Positions 43,796 through 53,581 of a stretch of 64,000 nt of DNA are shown in pieces. The notes under the pieces are model-generated. The model was not told where the DNA came from, searched no databases, and was given only the letters and a program-made list of their open reading frames with translations. The translations under genes and the position numbers were made by a program. The DNA lies in NCBI RefSeq assembly GCF_003856975.1, contig NZ_CP033107.1, forward strand, positions 1-64,000. Reading direction: 5' to 3'. The DNA is from Plantibacter sp. PA-3-X8. Its GTDB lineage: Bacteria > Actinomycetota > Actinomycetes > Actinomycetales > Microbacteriaceae. Position 1 is the stretch's first letter; every line of letters starts with the position of its first letter.

Positions 43796-44953
43796 ATGAT
43801 CCAGACGCTCGCCATCTCCGGCTACCGTTCCATCCGAGACACCGTGCTGCCGCTGCACGGCCTCGACGTCGTGACCGGCGCGAACGGCACCGGCAAGTCC
43901 AACCTCTACCGGGCACTCCGACTCCTCGCGAGTGCGGGCGACGGCGATGTCGTCGGATCCCTCGCGCGCGACGGCGGGCTCTCCTCGACGCTCTGGGCCG
44001 GCCCCGAGCACGTGAGTCGAGCCATGGTCGACGGTTCCGTCCCGGTCCAGGGCACGCGCCGCACGGGTCCGATCAGCCTGCGACTCGGGTTCGCGACGGA
44101 CACGCTGGGGTATCTCGTCGACCTCGGGATCCCGGAGCCGTCCACGACGCTGTTCGGCCGCGACCCCGAGATCAAGCGGGAGCAGATCTTCGCCGGCGCA
44201 CTGGCCAAACCGAGCAGCCTGCTCGTCGACCGGCACGGTCCGGCGGTCCGGGTCCGCGACGGGTCGTGGCGTCCGATCGGTCGAACGCTCGGCACCTCGG
44301 AGAGCATCCTCACCGAGTTCTCGGACGCCGACGCGACGCCCGAGGTCCTCCGCGTGCGCGGCCAGGTGCGCGGCTGGCGGTTCTACGACCAGTTCCGGAC
44401 CGACCGCGACGCCCCCGCACGTGCGCCACAGGTCGGCACGAGGACGCCGGTCCTCGGCCACGACGGCGCGGACCTCGCCGCCGCGGTGCAGACGATCATC
44501 GAGTCCGGCGGTCGGGACCGGCTCGACGCCGCCGTCGACGACGCGTTCCCCGGCAGCGTGCTGCGCGTGCGCGCCGACGACGGGGTGTTCCGACTGGAGC
44601 TCGAACAGCCCGGGATGCTCCGTCCGCTCTCGGCCGGCGAGCTGTCCGACGGCACGCTCCGCTACCTGCTGCTCGTCGCGGCGCTCCTCACCCCTCGCCC
44701 GCCCGAGCTCATGGTGCTGAACGAACCCGAGACGAGCCTGCACGGCGACCTCCTCCCCCAGCTCGCTCGGCTCATCACCGCGGCGAGCGCCGACACACAG
44801 CTCGTGGTCGTCTCCCACGCCCGCCCACTCATCGAGGCCATGCTCGAGGCCGGCGAGGTGCACGAACACCGGCTGGTGAAGCGACTCGGCGAGACGACCG
44901 TCGAGGATCAGGGCCTGCTGTCGACGCCGCCGTGGGCGTGGCCGTCCCGGTGA
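43796..44953 (+). CDS. AAA ATPase, RecF/OLD-like (AAA_21)
   Basis: A 385-residue SMC/RecF-type ATPase: Walker A GANGTGKSN (residues 28-36), a signature-like LSAGELSDGTLRYLLL, Walker B LMVLNEPETSLH and an H-loop SHARPLI. The coiled-coil region is minimal and no TOPRIM nuclease domain follows, so it is shorter than OLD proteins. Such single-gene ATPases may act on DNA or with a partner nuclease, but none is adjacent: the next gene encodes a membrane protein on the other strand. It is divergent from the rplJ leader. Function open. Confidence 0.82.
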   Translation: MIQTLAISGYRSIRDTVLPLHGLDVVTGANGTGKSNLYRALRLLASAGDGDVVGSLARDGGLSSTLWAGPEHVSRAMVDGSVPVQGTRRTGPISLRLGFATDTLGYLVDLGIPEPSTTLFGRDPEIKREQIFAGALAKPSSLLVDRHGPAVRVRDGSWRPIGRTLGTSESILTEFSDADATPEVLRVRGQVRGWRFYDQFRTDRDAPARAPQVGTRTPVLGHDGADLAAAVQTIIESGGRDRLDAAVDDAFPGSVLRVRADDGVFRLELEQPGMLRPLSAGELSDGTLRYLLLVAALLTPRPPELMVLNEPETSLHGDLLPQLARLITAASADTQLVVVSHARPLIEAMLEAGEVHEHRLVKRLGETTVEDQGLLSTPPWAWPSR

Positions 44954-44977
44954 GCGTCCGGCCCAGGTGACCGCCGG

Positions 44978-45412
44978 CTAGGCGCGGTCGGCCTGCTTGC
45001 CCACGTAGCGGTCCGAACCGTAGCTGAGGATGAAGAACCCGATCAGCTGGAACAGGACGAGTCCGAAGATCCGGAACACCGTGCTCTTGTCGAACTGCTT
45101 GCCGATGTGCCATCCGACGATCCACCCGAACACGATGTTCACGAGAGGGATGAAGTAGAGGATGGTCGCCGCACCCGTGAAGCCGGCGAGCTTCACGACG
45201 ACGTACCAGTTGTAGATCGGGATGATCGCGGTCCAGCCGGAGCGGCCAGACTTCTCGAACATCCCCCAGACGGAGGCGACGAACAGCGCGTAGCCGATGA
45301 TGCCGCCGAAGACGTTGGCGGGGGCGTTCATGAACTCGATGGCGGCACGACCGTTGTCGTCAGCGGCGAGCAGGATGGTGTCGATCACGGTGGTGGCGCT
45401 CCTTGTCGTCAT
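44978..45412 (-). CDS. DUF5684-type small membrane protein
   Basis: A 144-residue protein with four helices. GMFEKSGRSGWTAIIPIYNWYVVVKLAG after the first helix is the conserved cytoplasmic loop of a family (DUF5684) seen in front of signal-peptidase-like genes in many bacteria, here standing alone. ATG 45412 gives an N-terminal segment of about 30 polar residues. Converges with the AAA ATPase gene with 24 bases between. No function established. Confidence 0.78.
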   Translation of the reverse strand: MTTRSATTVIDTILLAADDNGRAAIEFMNAPANVFGGIIGYALFVASVWGMFEKSGRSGWTAIIPIYNWYVVVKLAGFTGAATILYFIPLVNIVFGWIVGWHIGKQFDKSTVFRIFGLVLFQLIGFFILSYGSDRYVGKQADRA

Positions 45413-45489
45413 CGCGGTCGACCGACCGCCTCATCCGACGAATGTAGCGCGCGGGTCGCACCCCGGACCAGCGGGTGTCCCGCAGACGC

Positions 45490-46110
45490 TCAGACGGCCC
45501 GGGCGGTGCGGGCGGCGTGCACGAACGAACGGATGAGCTCCGGCGACTTCACCCCGCGCGAGGACTCGACCCCGCTGGACACGTCGACCCCCCAGGGCCG
45601 GAGTTCCGCGATGAGGCCCTGGACGTTCTCCGGCGTGAGACCACCGGCGAGGATCCACGTGCGGGTGGGTGGGTTCGCCACCAGAGCGATCGTGTCGAAG
45701 GTCTTCCCGGCTCCCGGGTCAGGTGCATCGAGGAGCAACAGCTCCTCGGCGTAGGCGGCGCGCTCGGCGGCGTTCTCGGAGGCGTAGTGCACCGCCGAGG
45801 TCGCCCGGAGCGTCCGCCATCCCATCGCCTGCAGCTCCTGGAACGCCTCGGGTGGTTCGTCACCGTGGAGCTGGACGGCCTGCACCCCGGCAGCACCGGC
45901 GATCCGCGAGACCTCCTCGACCGACTGGCGCCGGAAGACGCCGACCGTGAGCACCGACTCGGGGACGTCGGCGAGCAGCGAGGCGACGCGTTCGGGCTCG
46001 ATGGTCCGGGGCGACCCCGGCGCGAAGACGAATCCGATCGCGTCGACTCCGGCGTCCACCGCCGCAGCGACGTCGGACGCCTCGGACAGACCGCACACCT
46101 TGACCCACAT
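45490..46110 (-). CDS. trpF: Phosphoribosylanthranilate isomerase
   Basis: This 206-residue TIM barrel converts phosphoribosylanthranilate to CdRP in tryptophan synthesis. KVCGL (catalytic Cys), FVFAPGSPR, LHGDE, LLDAPDPGAGKTFD (catalytic Asp), WILAGGLTPENV and GVDVSSGVE are all present, so it looks active. ATG 46110 gives the standard N-terminus. No other trp gene is adjacent. Many actinobacteria use bifunctional PriA (HisA/TrpF) instead, so a free-standing trpF is of some interest. Confidence 0.93.
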   Translation of the reverse strand: MWVKVCGLSEASDVAAAVDAGVDAIGFVFAPGSPRTIEPERVASLLADVPESVLTVGVFRRQSVEEVSRIAGAAGVQAVQLHGDEPPEAFQELQAMGWRTLRATSAVHYASENAAERAAYAEELLLLDAPDPGAGKTFDTIALVANPPTRTWILAGGLTPENVQGLIAELRPWGVDVSSGVESSRGVKSPELIRSFVHAARTARAV

Positions 46111-46137
46111 GGGGACCACGCTACCCGGCCTCACGGA

Positions 46138-47729
46138 TCACTCCGCCGTCGGGACGAGGACGTCCGGGGTGGCGACGGCCGGCAGCTCGACGCGGAACAC
46201 CGTCCGTCCTGGTGTGCTCTCGCACCTGACCGTGCCGTGGTGCGCGGCCACGACGGCGTGCACGATCGCGAGCCCGAGGCCGGTGCTCCCGGTGGCCCGT
46301 GAGCGGGAGTCGTCGCCACGGACGAAGCGCTCGAAGAGGTTGGGCTGCAGCGCGGGGTCGATGCCGGGGCCGTCGTCCGACACGGTCAGCACGGCGATCT
46401 CGCCCGCAGGACCGCTCTCGACCGCCAGCCCCGTCCGCACGGTCGTCCCGGCGGGCGTGTGGGTCCGCGCGTTGGCGAGTAGGTTGACGATCACCTGTTG
46501 CAGTCGGGACGCATCACCCGTGACGAGGACGGGCTCCTCGGGGAAGTCCAGTTCGAACACGTGGTCCGGCCCGGCGACATGGGCGTCGCCGACGGTGTGG
46601 ATGACGAGTTCGGTGAGGTCGACGGGGCGCTTCGCGAGTTCGCGTCCCTCGTCCAACCGCGCCAGCAGCAGCAGGTCCTCGACGATCGTGGTCATGCGAC
46701 CGGCCTCGGAGCGGATCCGGCCGAGGGAGTGCGTGACGTCCTCCGGCAGCGCGTCCGACTTCCGGGCGGCGAGTTCCGAGTATCCGGCGATGGACGCCAG
46801 CGGGGTCCGGAGCTCGTGGCTCGCGTCCGAGACGAACCGGCGCACCTTGTTCTCGCTCGCCTGCCGGGCGTTCAGCGCGGACGAGACGTGCCCGAGCATG
46901 CGGTTGATCGCCGATCCGACGCGTCCGACCTCGGTGCGCGGGTCGGTGTCCGACTCCGGTACCCGGACGGCGAGCGCCACCTCACCGCGGTCGAGGGGCA
47001 GTTCGGCGACGACCGCGGCCGTCGCGACGACCCGGTCGAGCGGGCGGAGCGAGTACCGCACGATCGCGAACGCGGCCAGCCCGGCGAGCAGCAGGACCAC
47101 GACGCTCATGATCGCGATGAGGGTGACGAGCTGCATGACCGTCGACGCGACCTCGGCGAGCGGCAGCCCGATGATCCTCGTCGCGCCGCTCGCGTCGGTG
47201 ACGGCGACGACGCGGTAGTCGCCGAGGTGCTCCCCGAGGTTGATGGTCGACGGTCGGTCACCGGCCGACACCGTGAGGATCATGGCGTCCTGACTCTCGG
47301 TGCACGGGACCGTGCTGCCGTCGGCGTTGAGGTATCCGGCGCTGACGATGGTGCCGTCGACGACGATCGCCCCGAGTGCGCCGGGGCCGAGGCCCGGAGC
47401 GCCGATGAAGGCGGGCGGCTCGCGCGTGCCCGAGCCACCGCCGTAGCCGTCCGGGATCGCGGCGTCGGGGATGGACTCCGGCGTGGGGAGTTGACCGTTG
47501 CGACCGTAGTCGACGATCCGCGCGGCGGCCTTCGTGAGCTGGTTGTCGACGCCCTCGGTGAGGAGGCCGCTCACCGCCACCGCGCTCGCGACTCCGACGA
47601 CGGCGCTGCCGAGGGCGAGGAGCCCGACGACGACGACCATGAGGCGTCGACGGAGCGTCCACGGAGCGCGCTTGGGGTGGGTGGAGTCGGTGGTCGTCGC
47701 TGCCGGGTCGGTGACGGGGGCGCTCGTGG

Positions 47730-47733
<4 letters not shown>
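46138..47733 (-). CDS. Sensor histidine kinase
   Basis: A 531-residue membrane kinase: helix near residues 30-52, an extracytoplasmic sensor of about 140 residues with a Gly-rich loop, helix near 205-228, HAMP, HisKA with the phosphorylated His in SDASHELRTPLASIAGYSEL, and a HATPase with NLLANARTHTPAG, DDGPGID and GSTGLGLAIV. The GTG start overlaps the regulator stop (GTGA). The paired regulator and the divergent MacB-type ABC system point to sensing of an antimicrobial peptide or envelope stress. Signal not identified. Confidence 0.92.
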
Positions 47734-48488
<755 letters not shown>

Positions 48489-48510
48489 GCGTTCAGTATT
48501 CGCCTCCGCC

Positions 48511-48527
48511 CTATGAGCTGTCTATGA
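48511..48527. promoter_or_regulatory. Candidate response-regulator box, CTATGA direct repeats 11 bp apart
   Basis: CTATGA at 48511-48516 and 48522-48527 are one helical turn apart, as for OmpR-family dimers. They lie 23 bases or more upstream of the regulator start. A lone TTCATAG (48591-48597) lies nearer the divergent ABC operon. Confidence 0.65.
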
Positions 48528-48723
48528 ACCGACCAGACGGATGCTGTGCCCTCCCCGAGCCGGCGAGGCGCCCACATCGACCTGGGCCGATTCATAGCGT
48601 CGCCGAGGCGCAGGCCAAGCGGGCCTCCGTAGCGTCCGGTCCAAGTCATCCGCGACGTGCGGATCGTCGGCGTCCCGCAACGGGGACGCCGGCACGTGCA
48701 CCAGAGCAGAAGGAAACTCAGAC

Positions 48724-50247
48724 ATGTTCGGAACCTATCTCCGGCGGGAACTCGTCGGTCGTCGGAAACAGACCATCATCATCGCCATCGGGATGGCGCT
48801 CGCCATCGCCCTCGTGATCATCGTCAACTCGGTCGCAGCCGGCGTGAAGACGGCGCAGGCGTCGGTGCTGGAATCCGTCTACGGGGTCGGAACGGACATC
48901 ACCGTCAGTCAAGCCGCCGAAGCGCCGACGGAGGGCGGTGGCCCCGGCCAGAACTTCGACTTCGGCTCGGGCGACGGATCGACGAGCGACGGCACGACGA
49001 CCGTCAACCAGTCGCGGCTCGAGGCGGCGCGCGGCACGTCGACCTTCGACGCGACGGCGCTCGGCACGATCACCGACGTCGCCAACGTCGAAGCCGCCGC
49101 AGCCACCCTGTCGCTCACGAACACGACCTTCACGGGCGAGCTGCCCGACTTCTCCCAGGCGCAGGGATCCGATGGGACGGCAGGCGTGCCCGGCGATGAC
49201 GCGACCGGCGCGACCCCGCCGCGGGGTGGTCCGGACGGCGCAGGCGGGAGCTCCTTCGGCGTCGACTCCTTCACGGTCCTCGGTCTCGACCCCTCGGGCG
49301 ACGCCGTCGGTCCGCTCTCGGCCGTCACCCTCAGCGACGGACGCTCGCTCGCAGCCGACGACGCGGGCACGGACGTCGCCGTCCTCGACGCCTCCTACGC
49401 GACGGAGGCGGGGATCGCCACCGGCGACACAATCGACATCGTGGGCACCACGTTCAGCGTGGTCGGCACGGTGACCGCCTCCGGAGCCGACGCCACGACC
49501 GCCTCGAACGTCTACATCCCCCTCGACGTCGCGCAGACGCTCGCCGGACTCGACGACCAGGTCAGCGACGTGTACGTGCAGGCCGCCTCGTCGACCGACA
49601 TCACGCAGGTGCAGACGGACATCGAGACGGCACTGCCCGACGCGACCGTGAGCACCCAGGAGGACCTCGCGTCCACCGTGTCCGGCTCGCTCGCCTCGGC
49701 GTCGACGCTCGTGTCCAACCTCGGCACCTGGCTGTCGCTCATCGTGCTCGCAGCCGCGTTCCTCATCGCGATCCTGTTCACGATCTCCGGCGTCACGCGC
49801 CGCACCCGCGAGTTCGGCACGCTCAAGGCGATCGGCTGGAGCGACCGGCGCATCGTCGGCCAGGTCGCGGGTGAGTCCGTCGTGCAGTCACTCATCGGCG
49901 GCGCCGTCGGTGTCGCGGTCGGCCTCGTCGGCATCCTCGTCGTGAACCTCGTCGCCCCGACGCTCAGCGCGGCGGCGACGACCTCGGCCGGTGGCGGGCT
50001 CGGCGGACCCGGCGGCGCCGCGGGCATGCCGGCGGACGCGGCGGCGGGAACGGCCGGTGGGTTCGGCGGCGCCCCGGGCGCTGCGGCCGCGACCACCACC
50101 GACATCGTCCTCCAGGCTCCCGTGACCGCGTGGATCATCGTCATCGCCGTCGGGATCGCCGTCATCGGCGGGCTGCTCGCGGGTGCCATCGGCGGGTGGC
50201 GCGCCTCACGGCTGCGTCCGGCCGAGGCGCTCCGCTCCGTCGCCTAG
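48724..50247 (+). CDS. ABC transporter permease, MacB/FtsX type
   Basis: A 507-residue permease: helix 1 (residues 18-38), a large extracytoplasmic MacB_PCD domain (about 45-330, with an acidic Gly-rich insert), then three helices with an Ala/Gly-rich loop between the second and third (residues 415-460). RRTREFGTLKAIGWSDRRIVGQVAGES is the conserved FtsX-like cytoplasmic loop. It forms a mechanotransmission-type system with the ATPase encoded next. The divergent two-component system suggests a detoxification or peptide-sensing role. Confidence 0.9.
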   Translation: MFGTYLRRELVGRRKQTIIIAIGMALAIALVIIVNSVAAGVKTAQASVLESVYGVGTDITVSQAAEAPTEGGGPGQNFDFGSGDGSTSDGTTTVNQSRLEAARGTSTFDATALGTITDVANVEAAAATLSLTNTTFTGELPDFSQAQGSDGTAGVPGDDATGATPPRGGPDGAGGSSFGVDSFTVLGLDPSGDAVGPLSAVTLSDGRSLAADDAGTDVAVLDASYATEAGIATGDTIDIVGTTFSVVGTVTASGADATTASNVYIPLDVAQTLAGLDDQVSDVYVQAASSTDITQVQTDIETALPDATVSTQEDLASTVSGSLASASTLVSNLGTWLSLIVLAAAFLIAILFTISGVTRRTREFGTLKAIGWSDRRIVGQVAGESVVQSLIGGAVGVAVGLVGILVVNLVAPTLSAAATTSAGGGLGGPGGAAGMPADAAAGTAGGFGGAPGAAAATTTDIVLQAPVTAWIIVIAVGIAVIGGLLAGAIGGWRASRLRPAEALRSVA

Positions 50248-50336
50248 GCGACGCACCAGACGCCGCCGGGTGGTCGTCTCTCCTGCACCACCCGGCGGTC
50301 CCACTTCTCACTCCGACCAGCAGAACGAAGGACCCC

Positions 50337-51017
50337 ATGTACACGATCACCGGCCTCACCAAGCAGTACCGCCAGGCGAAGCGCTCCGTCACGGCGCTCG
50401 ACGGCGTCGACCTCGACATCCCCGACGGACAGTTCGTCGCCATCCAAGGTCCGACCGGCGGCGGCAAGTCGACGCTCCTCCAGATGCTCGGCGCGCTGGA
50501 CCGACCGACCGCCGGCAGCATCTCCCTCGCCGGTGACGACCTCTCGACGCTCAGCGAGACGAAGCTCGGCAGGATCCGCGCCACGGAGATCGGCTTCGTG
50601 TTCCAGGGGTTCAACCTCATCCCGACGCTGACGGCACAGGAGAACGTCGAGATGGCCCTGGTCCCGATCGGCACGCCTCGGGCCGAACGCGAAACCAGGG
50701 CTCGGGCGGCGCTCGCGTCCGTCGGACTCTCCGAGCGGGGTTCGCACCTCCCCGCCGAGTTGTCCGGCGGGCAGCAGCAGCGGGTGGCGATCGCCCGTGC
50801 GCTCGTCAAGGAGCCCGAGGTGCTGCTCGCCGACGAACCGACCGGCAACCTCGACGAGGAGACCCGCGACGAGATCATGGACCTCCTCGAGGGTCTGTGG
50901 CGCGACCGCGGGCTCACGGTCGTCGTGGTGACGCACGACACCGCGGTCGCCAAGCGCGCCGAGCGTCGTCTCCACATCGCGAACGGGAAGCTCAAGGACG
51001 TCACGATTCGGCGCTGA
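50337..51017 (+). CDS. ABC transporter ATP-binding protein, MacB/LolD type
   Basis: A 226-residue ATPase with Walker A GPTGGGKST, Q-loop FVFQGFNLIPTL, signature LSGGQQQR, Walker B VLLADEPTGNLD and H-loop VTHD, the typical LolD/MacB pattern. ATG 50337 has GAAGGA 7 bases upstream, 89 bases after the permease gene. It powers the FtsX-type permease. Walker A carries Gly-Gly-Gly where Ser-Gly is more common, which should not impair ATP binding. Confidence 0.93.
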   Translation: MYTITGLTKQYRQAKRSVTALDGVDLDIPDGQFVAIQGPTGGGKSTLLQMLGALDRPTAGSISLAGDDLSTLSETKLGRIRATEIGFVFQGFNLIPTLTAQENVEMALVPIGTPRAERETRARAALASVGLSERGSHLPAELSGGQQQRVAIARALVKEPEVLLADEPTGNLDEETRDEIMDLLEGLWRDRGLTVVVVTHDTAVAKRAERRLHIANGKLKDVTIRR

Positions 51018-51114
51018 TCGGCCACTCGGCAGGCTAGGGGAGCGGCCCACATCCGCTCCCCGAGCCGCCTACACCCTGTCGAAGGGCCACGGGAATACCC
51101 CGCCGTCGTGATTG

Positions 51115-51161
51115 GTTGACACTGATCAACTACTTCTCATATAGTTGACGCATATCAACTA
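51115..51161. promoter_or_regulatory. Promoter with two matching MarR-type operators
   Basis: GTTGA-N6-TCAAC (51115-51130) and TAGTTGA-N6-TCAACTA (51142-51161) have the same half-site and spacing and are 29 bp apart centre to centre, about three helical turns. A strong promoter, TTGACA (51116-51121), 18 bp, TATAGT (51140-51145), is overlapped by both, so binding would block RNA polymerase. Confidence 0.88.
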
Positions 51162-51188
51162 GCTGACGTCATCACGATCGCGGAGCCC

Positions 51189-52997
51189 ATGTCACACACC
51201 ACTTCAACACCCGCCACGCCCGCTCGCGCGGACAACGGCATGACGCATCGCCAGGTGCTCGAGGCCCTCTCCGGCCTCCTCCTCGGCATGTTCGTGTCGA
51301 TCCTCGCCGGAACCGTCGTCTCGACCTCCCTCCCCCGGATCATCTCCGACCTGATCGGCGACCAGACGGCGTTCACCTGGGTCGTCACGGCCACGTTGCT
51401 CGCCACCACCGTCTCGACGCCCATCTGGGGCAAGTTCGCCGACCTCTTCAACCGCAAGCTGCTCATCCAGCTGGCGCTCGGGATCTTCGTCCTCGGCTCG
51501 GCGCTCGCGGGCTTCTCGCAGGACACCGGCACGCTCATCGGCTTCCGCGTCCTGCAGGGCCTCGGCGCCGGTGGTCTCACGGCGCTCAGCCAGATCATCA
51601 TGGCCGACATCATCAGCCCGCGTGAGCGTGGCCGCTACATGGGCCTCTTCGGCGCGGTGATGGCGGTCGGCACGGTCGGCGGCCCGCTCTTCGGCGGCCT
51701 CCTCACCGACTCGCTCGGCTGGCGCTGGAACTTCTTCGTCGGTGTCCCCTTCGCGATCGCCGCGATCTTCCTCCTGCAGCGCACGCTCCACCTCCCGAAG
51801 CGGAACGTCGGCAAGGTCAAGATCGACTACCTGGGCGCAGCCCTGATCGCCGGCGGGGTCTCGCTGCTGCTCATCTGGGTCACCCTGGCCGGGACGCAGT
51901 TCGAGTGGGCGAGCTTCACGACGCTCGTCATGGTGGGCATCTCCGTCCTCCTGCTCGCCGCAGCGGTCATCGTCGAGATCAAGGTCGACGAGCCGATCAT
52001 CCCGATGTCGCTGTTCAAGAACCGCACCTTCACCCTCGCGGTCGTCGCGAGCATCTCGGTGGGTGTGGCGATGTTCGGCACCTCGGTGTTCCTCAGCCAG
52101 TACATGCAGCTGGCGCGTGGAGCGACGCCGACGGAGTCGGGTCTGCTGACGCTCCCGATGATCGGCGGCCTCCTGATCGCCTCCATCGTGGTCGGGCAGT
52201 TCATCTCCCGCTTCGGCCACTGGAAGCCGTACCTCATCGTGGGTTCGATCCTCCTCACCGTCGGCCTGTTCCTCATGAGCACGATCCACTACGACTCGAA
52301 CTACCTGCTCGTCTCCGTGTACATGTTCGTCCTCGGCGCCGGTGTCGGCATGGTCATGCAGAACCTCGTGCTCGTGGTCCAGAACGACGTCCTGCCGCAG
52401 CAGCTGGGCACGGCGAGCGCGGGTGTCGCGTTCTTCCGCAGCCTCGGCGGCACGATCGGCGTCTCGGTCATGGGCTCGGTGCTCGCGACGAAGGTCACCG
52501 ACATGCTCTCCGACCGACAGGACGACCTGCAGGCGGCAATCGTCGCCCTCGGTGCTCCCGGCGCCAAGATCGCCGAGACGCTCTCGAGCGGCACGATCCC
52601 GAAGGTGAGCACGCTACCCGAGTCGGTGCGGACCATCATCGAATCCGTCTACGGTGACGCGGTCGCCGACATCTTCCTCGTCGCCGCACCACTCGCGATC
52701 CTGACGATCATCGCCGTGATCTTCCTGCCGAACAAGAAGCTCGGTTCGAAGAACGCCGTGCAGCGCATGGCCGAGCAGGGCGCCGGGGAGCCGGCCCTCG
52801 TCGGCGCGGCCACCGGTTCCGTCACGACGGCCACCGCGTCCACGTCGACCCAGTCGTTCGCGACCGGTGCGCTGGACGTGGCCGAGGCCATGATCGGTGG
52901 CGAGGCGGACACCCGACTCGAGCGAGGACGGGACGAGACCGCCGACGCCGACAGCGGCTCGGAGGCCGAGGCACACAGCCCCCGCCACGGCCGCTAG
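51189..52997 (+). CDS. MFS transporter, DHA2 (14-helix) drug exporter
   Basis: A 602-residue exporter with 14 helices, motif DLFNRK after helix 2 and GPLFGGLLTDSLGWRWNFFVGVP (motif C region plus helix 5-6 linker) typical of EmrB/QacA transporters. The 95-residue C-terminal tail beyond the last helix is polar and Thr/Ala/Glu-rich. It should pump drugs out with proton exchange. The MarR gene begins 9 bases after its stop and probably represses the operon through the two operators upstream of 51189. Confidence 0.92.
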   Translation: MSHTTSTPATPARADNGMTHRQVLEALSGLLLGMFVSILAGTVVSTSLPRIISDLIGDQTAFTWVVTATLLATTVSTPIWGKFADLFNRKLLIQLALGIFVLGSALAGFSQDTGTLIGFRVLQGLGAGGLTALSQIIMADIISPRERGRYMGLFGAVMAVGTVGGPLFGGLLTDSLGWRWNFFVGVPFAIAAIFLLQRTLHLPKRNVGKVKIDYLGAALIAGGVSLLLIWVTLAGTQFEWASFTTLVMVGISVLLLAAAVIVEIKVDEPIIPMSLFKNRTFTLAVVASISVGVAMFGTSVFLSQYMQLARGATPTESGLLTLPMIGGLLIASIVVGQFISRFGHWKPYLIVGSILLTVGLFLMSTIHYDSNYLLVSVYMFVLGAGVGMVMQNLVLVVQNDVLPQQLGTASAGVAFFRSLGGTIGVSVMGSVLATKVTDMLSDRQDDLQAAIVALGAPGAKIAETLSSGTIPKVSTLPESVRTIIESVYGDAVADIFLVAAPLAILTIIAVIFLPNKKLGSKNAVQRMAEQGAGEPALVGAATGSVTTATASTSTQSFATGALDVAEAMIGGEADTRLERGRDETADADSGSEAEAHSPRHGR

Positions 52998-53005
52998 TCC
53001 GTACA

Positions 53006-53506
53006 ATGCGAACGATGTCCATCGATCACGACGCCCAGGCCGGGCCGGCCGCTGCCGACGACGCAGCGGCCGGTACCGCGCACGACCTCGCGATCGGTGC
53101 CGTGGAGGAGCAGTTCGCGCTGCTCATCAACCGCATCCGCAACGGCATCCGCGACCGGGCCGAGCGGATCTCCCCCGGACTCCAGCCGGCCGGCTACAAG
53201 CTGCTCAGCATGGTCTCGCGCTCTGGAGCGATCCGCGCCGGTGCCCTGGCCGAGATGCTCGCGACGGACAAGAGCGCGGTGAGCCGCCTCATCCACCAGC
53301 TGGAGGAGCTCGGCCTCGTCACGAGGACCCCGGACCCCGAGGATGGTCGAGCCAGCCTCGTCGTCGCGACGGCCGAGGGCAAACGCCGGATGGAGTCGAC
53401 GAAGGCGAGCGACCAGGCGATGCTCTACCAGCAGCTCTCGTCCTGGGACGAGGCCGAGGTGCGGCGGCTCGCCGAACTCCTCGCGAAGCTCAACGACACC
53501 CTCTGA
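53006..53506 (+). CDS. MarR-family repressor of the DHA2 exporter operon
   Basis: A 166-residue winged-helix regulator with an acidic/Ala-rich N-terminus (about 30 residues). Recognition helix region is GALAEMLATDKSAVSRLIHQLEELGLVTR and wing TPDPEDGRASLVV. Start may be ATG 53006 or ATG 53015; no clear ribosome site, so translation is probably coupled to the exporter gene 9 bases upstream. It should bind TAGTTGA-N6-TCAACTA at the operon promoter and release it on ligand binding. Confidence 0.9.
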   Translation: MRTMSIDHDAQAGPAAADDAAAGTAHDLAIGAVEEQFALLINRIRNGIRDRAERISPGLQPAGYKLLSMVSRSGAIRAGALAEMLATDKSAVSRLIHQLEELGLVTRTPDPEDGRASLVVATAEGKRRMESTKASDQAMLYQQLSSWDEAEVRRLAELLAKLNDTL

Positions 53507-53512
53507 AGTCCC

Positions 53513-53578
53513 TTTCTCAGGAGTCCTCTGGAGCGCCGGGCTCGCGAGCGAGCGACGCGCCGAGGAACTCCTGAGAAC
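53513..53578. repeat. Diverged short palindromic element between convergent genes
   Basis: TTTCTCAGGA (53513-53522) faces TCCTGAGAAC (53569-53578), with GGAGCGCCGGG inside the left arm. It shares the CTCAGGA core and polarity of the main family but is shorter. It fills the gap between the MarR and epimerase stop codons and may terminate both transcripts. Confidence 0.65.
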
Positions 53579-53581
53579 GGG

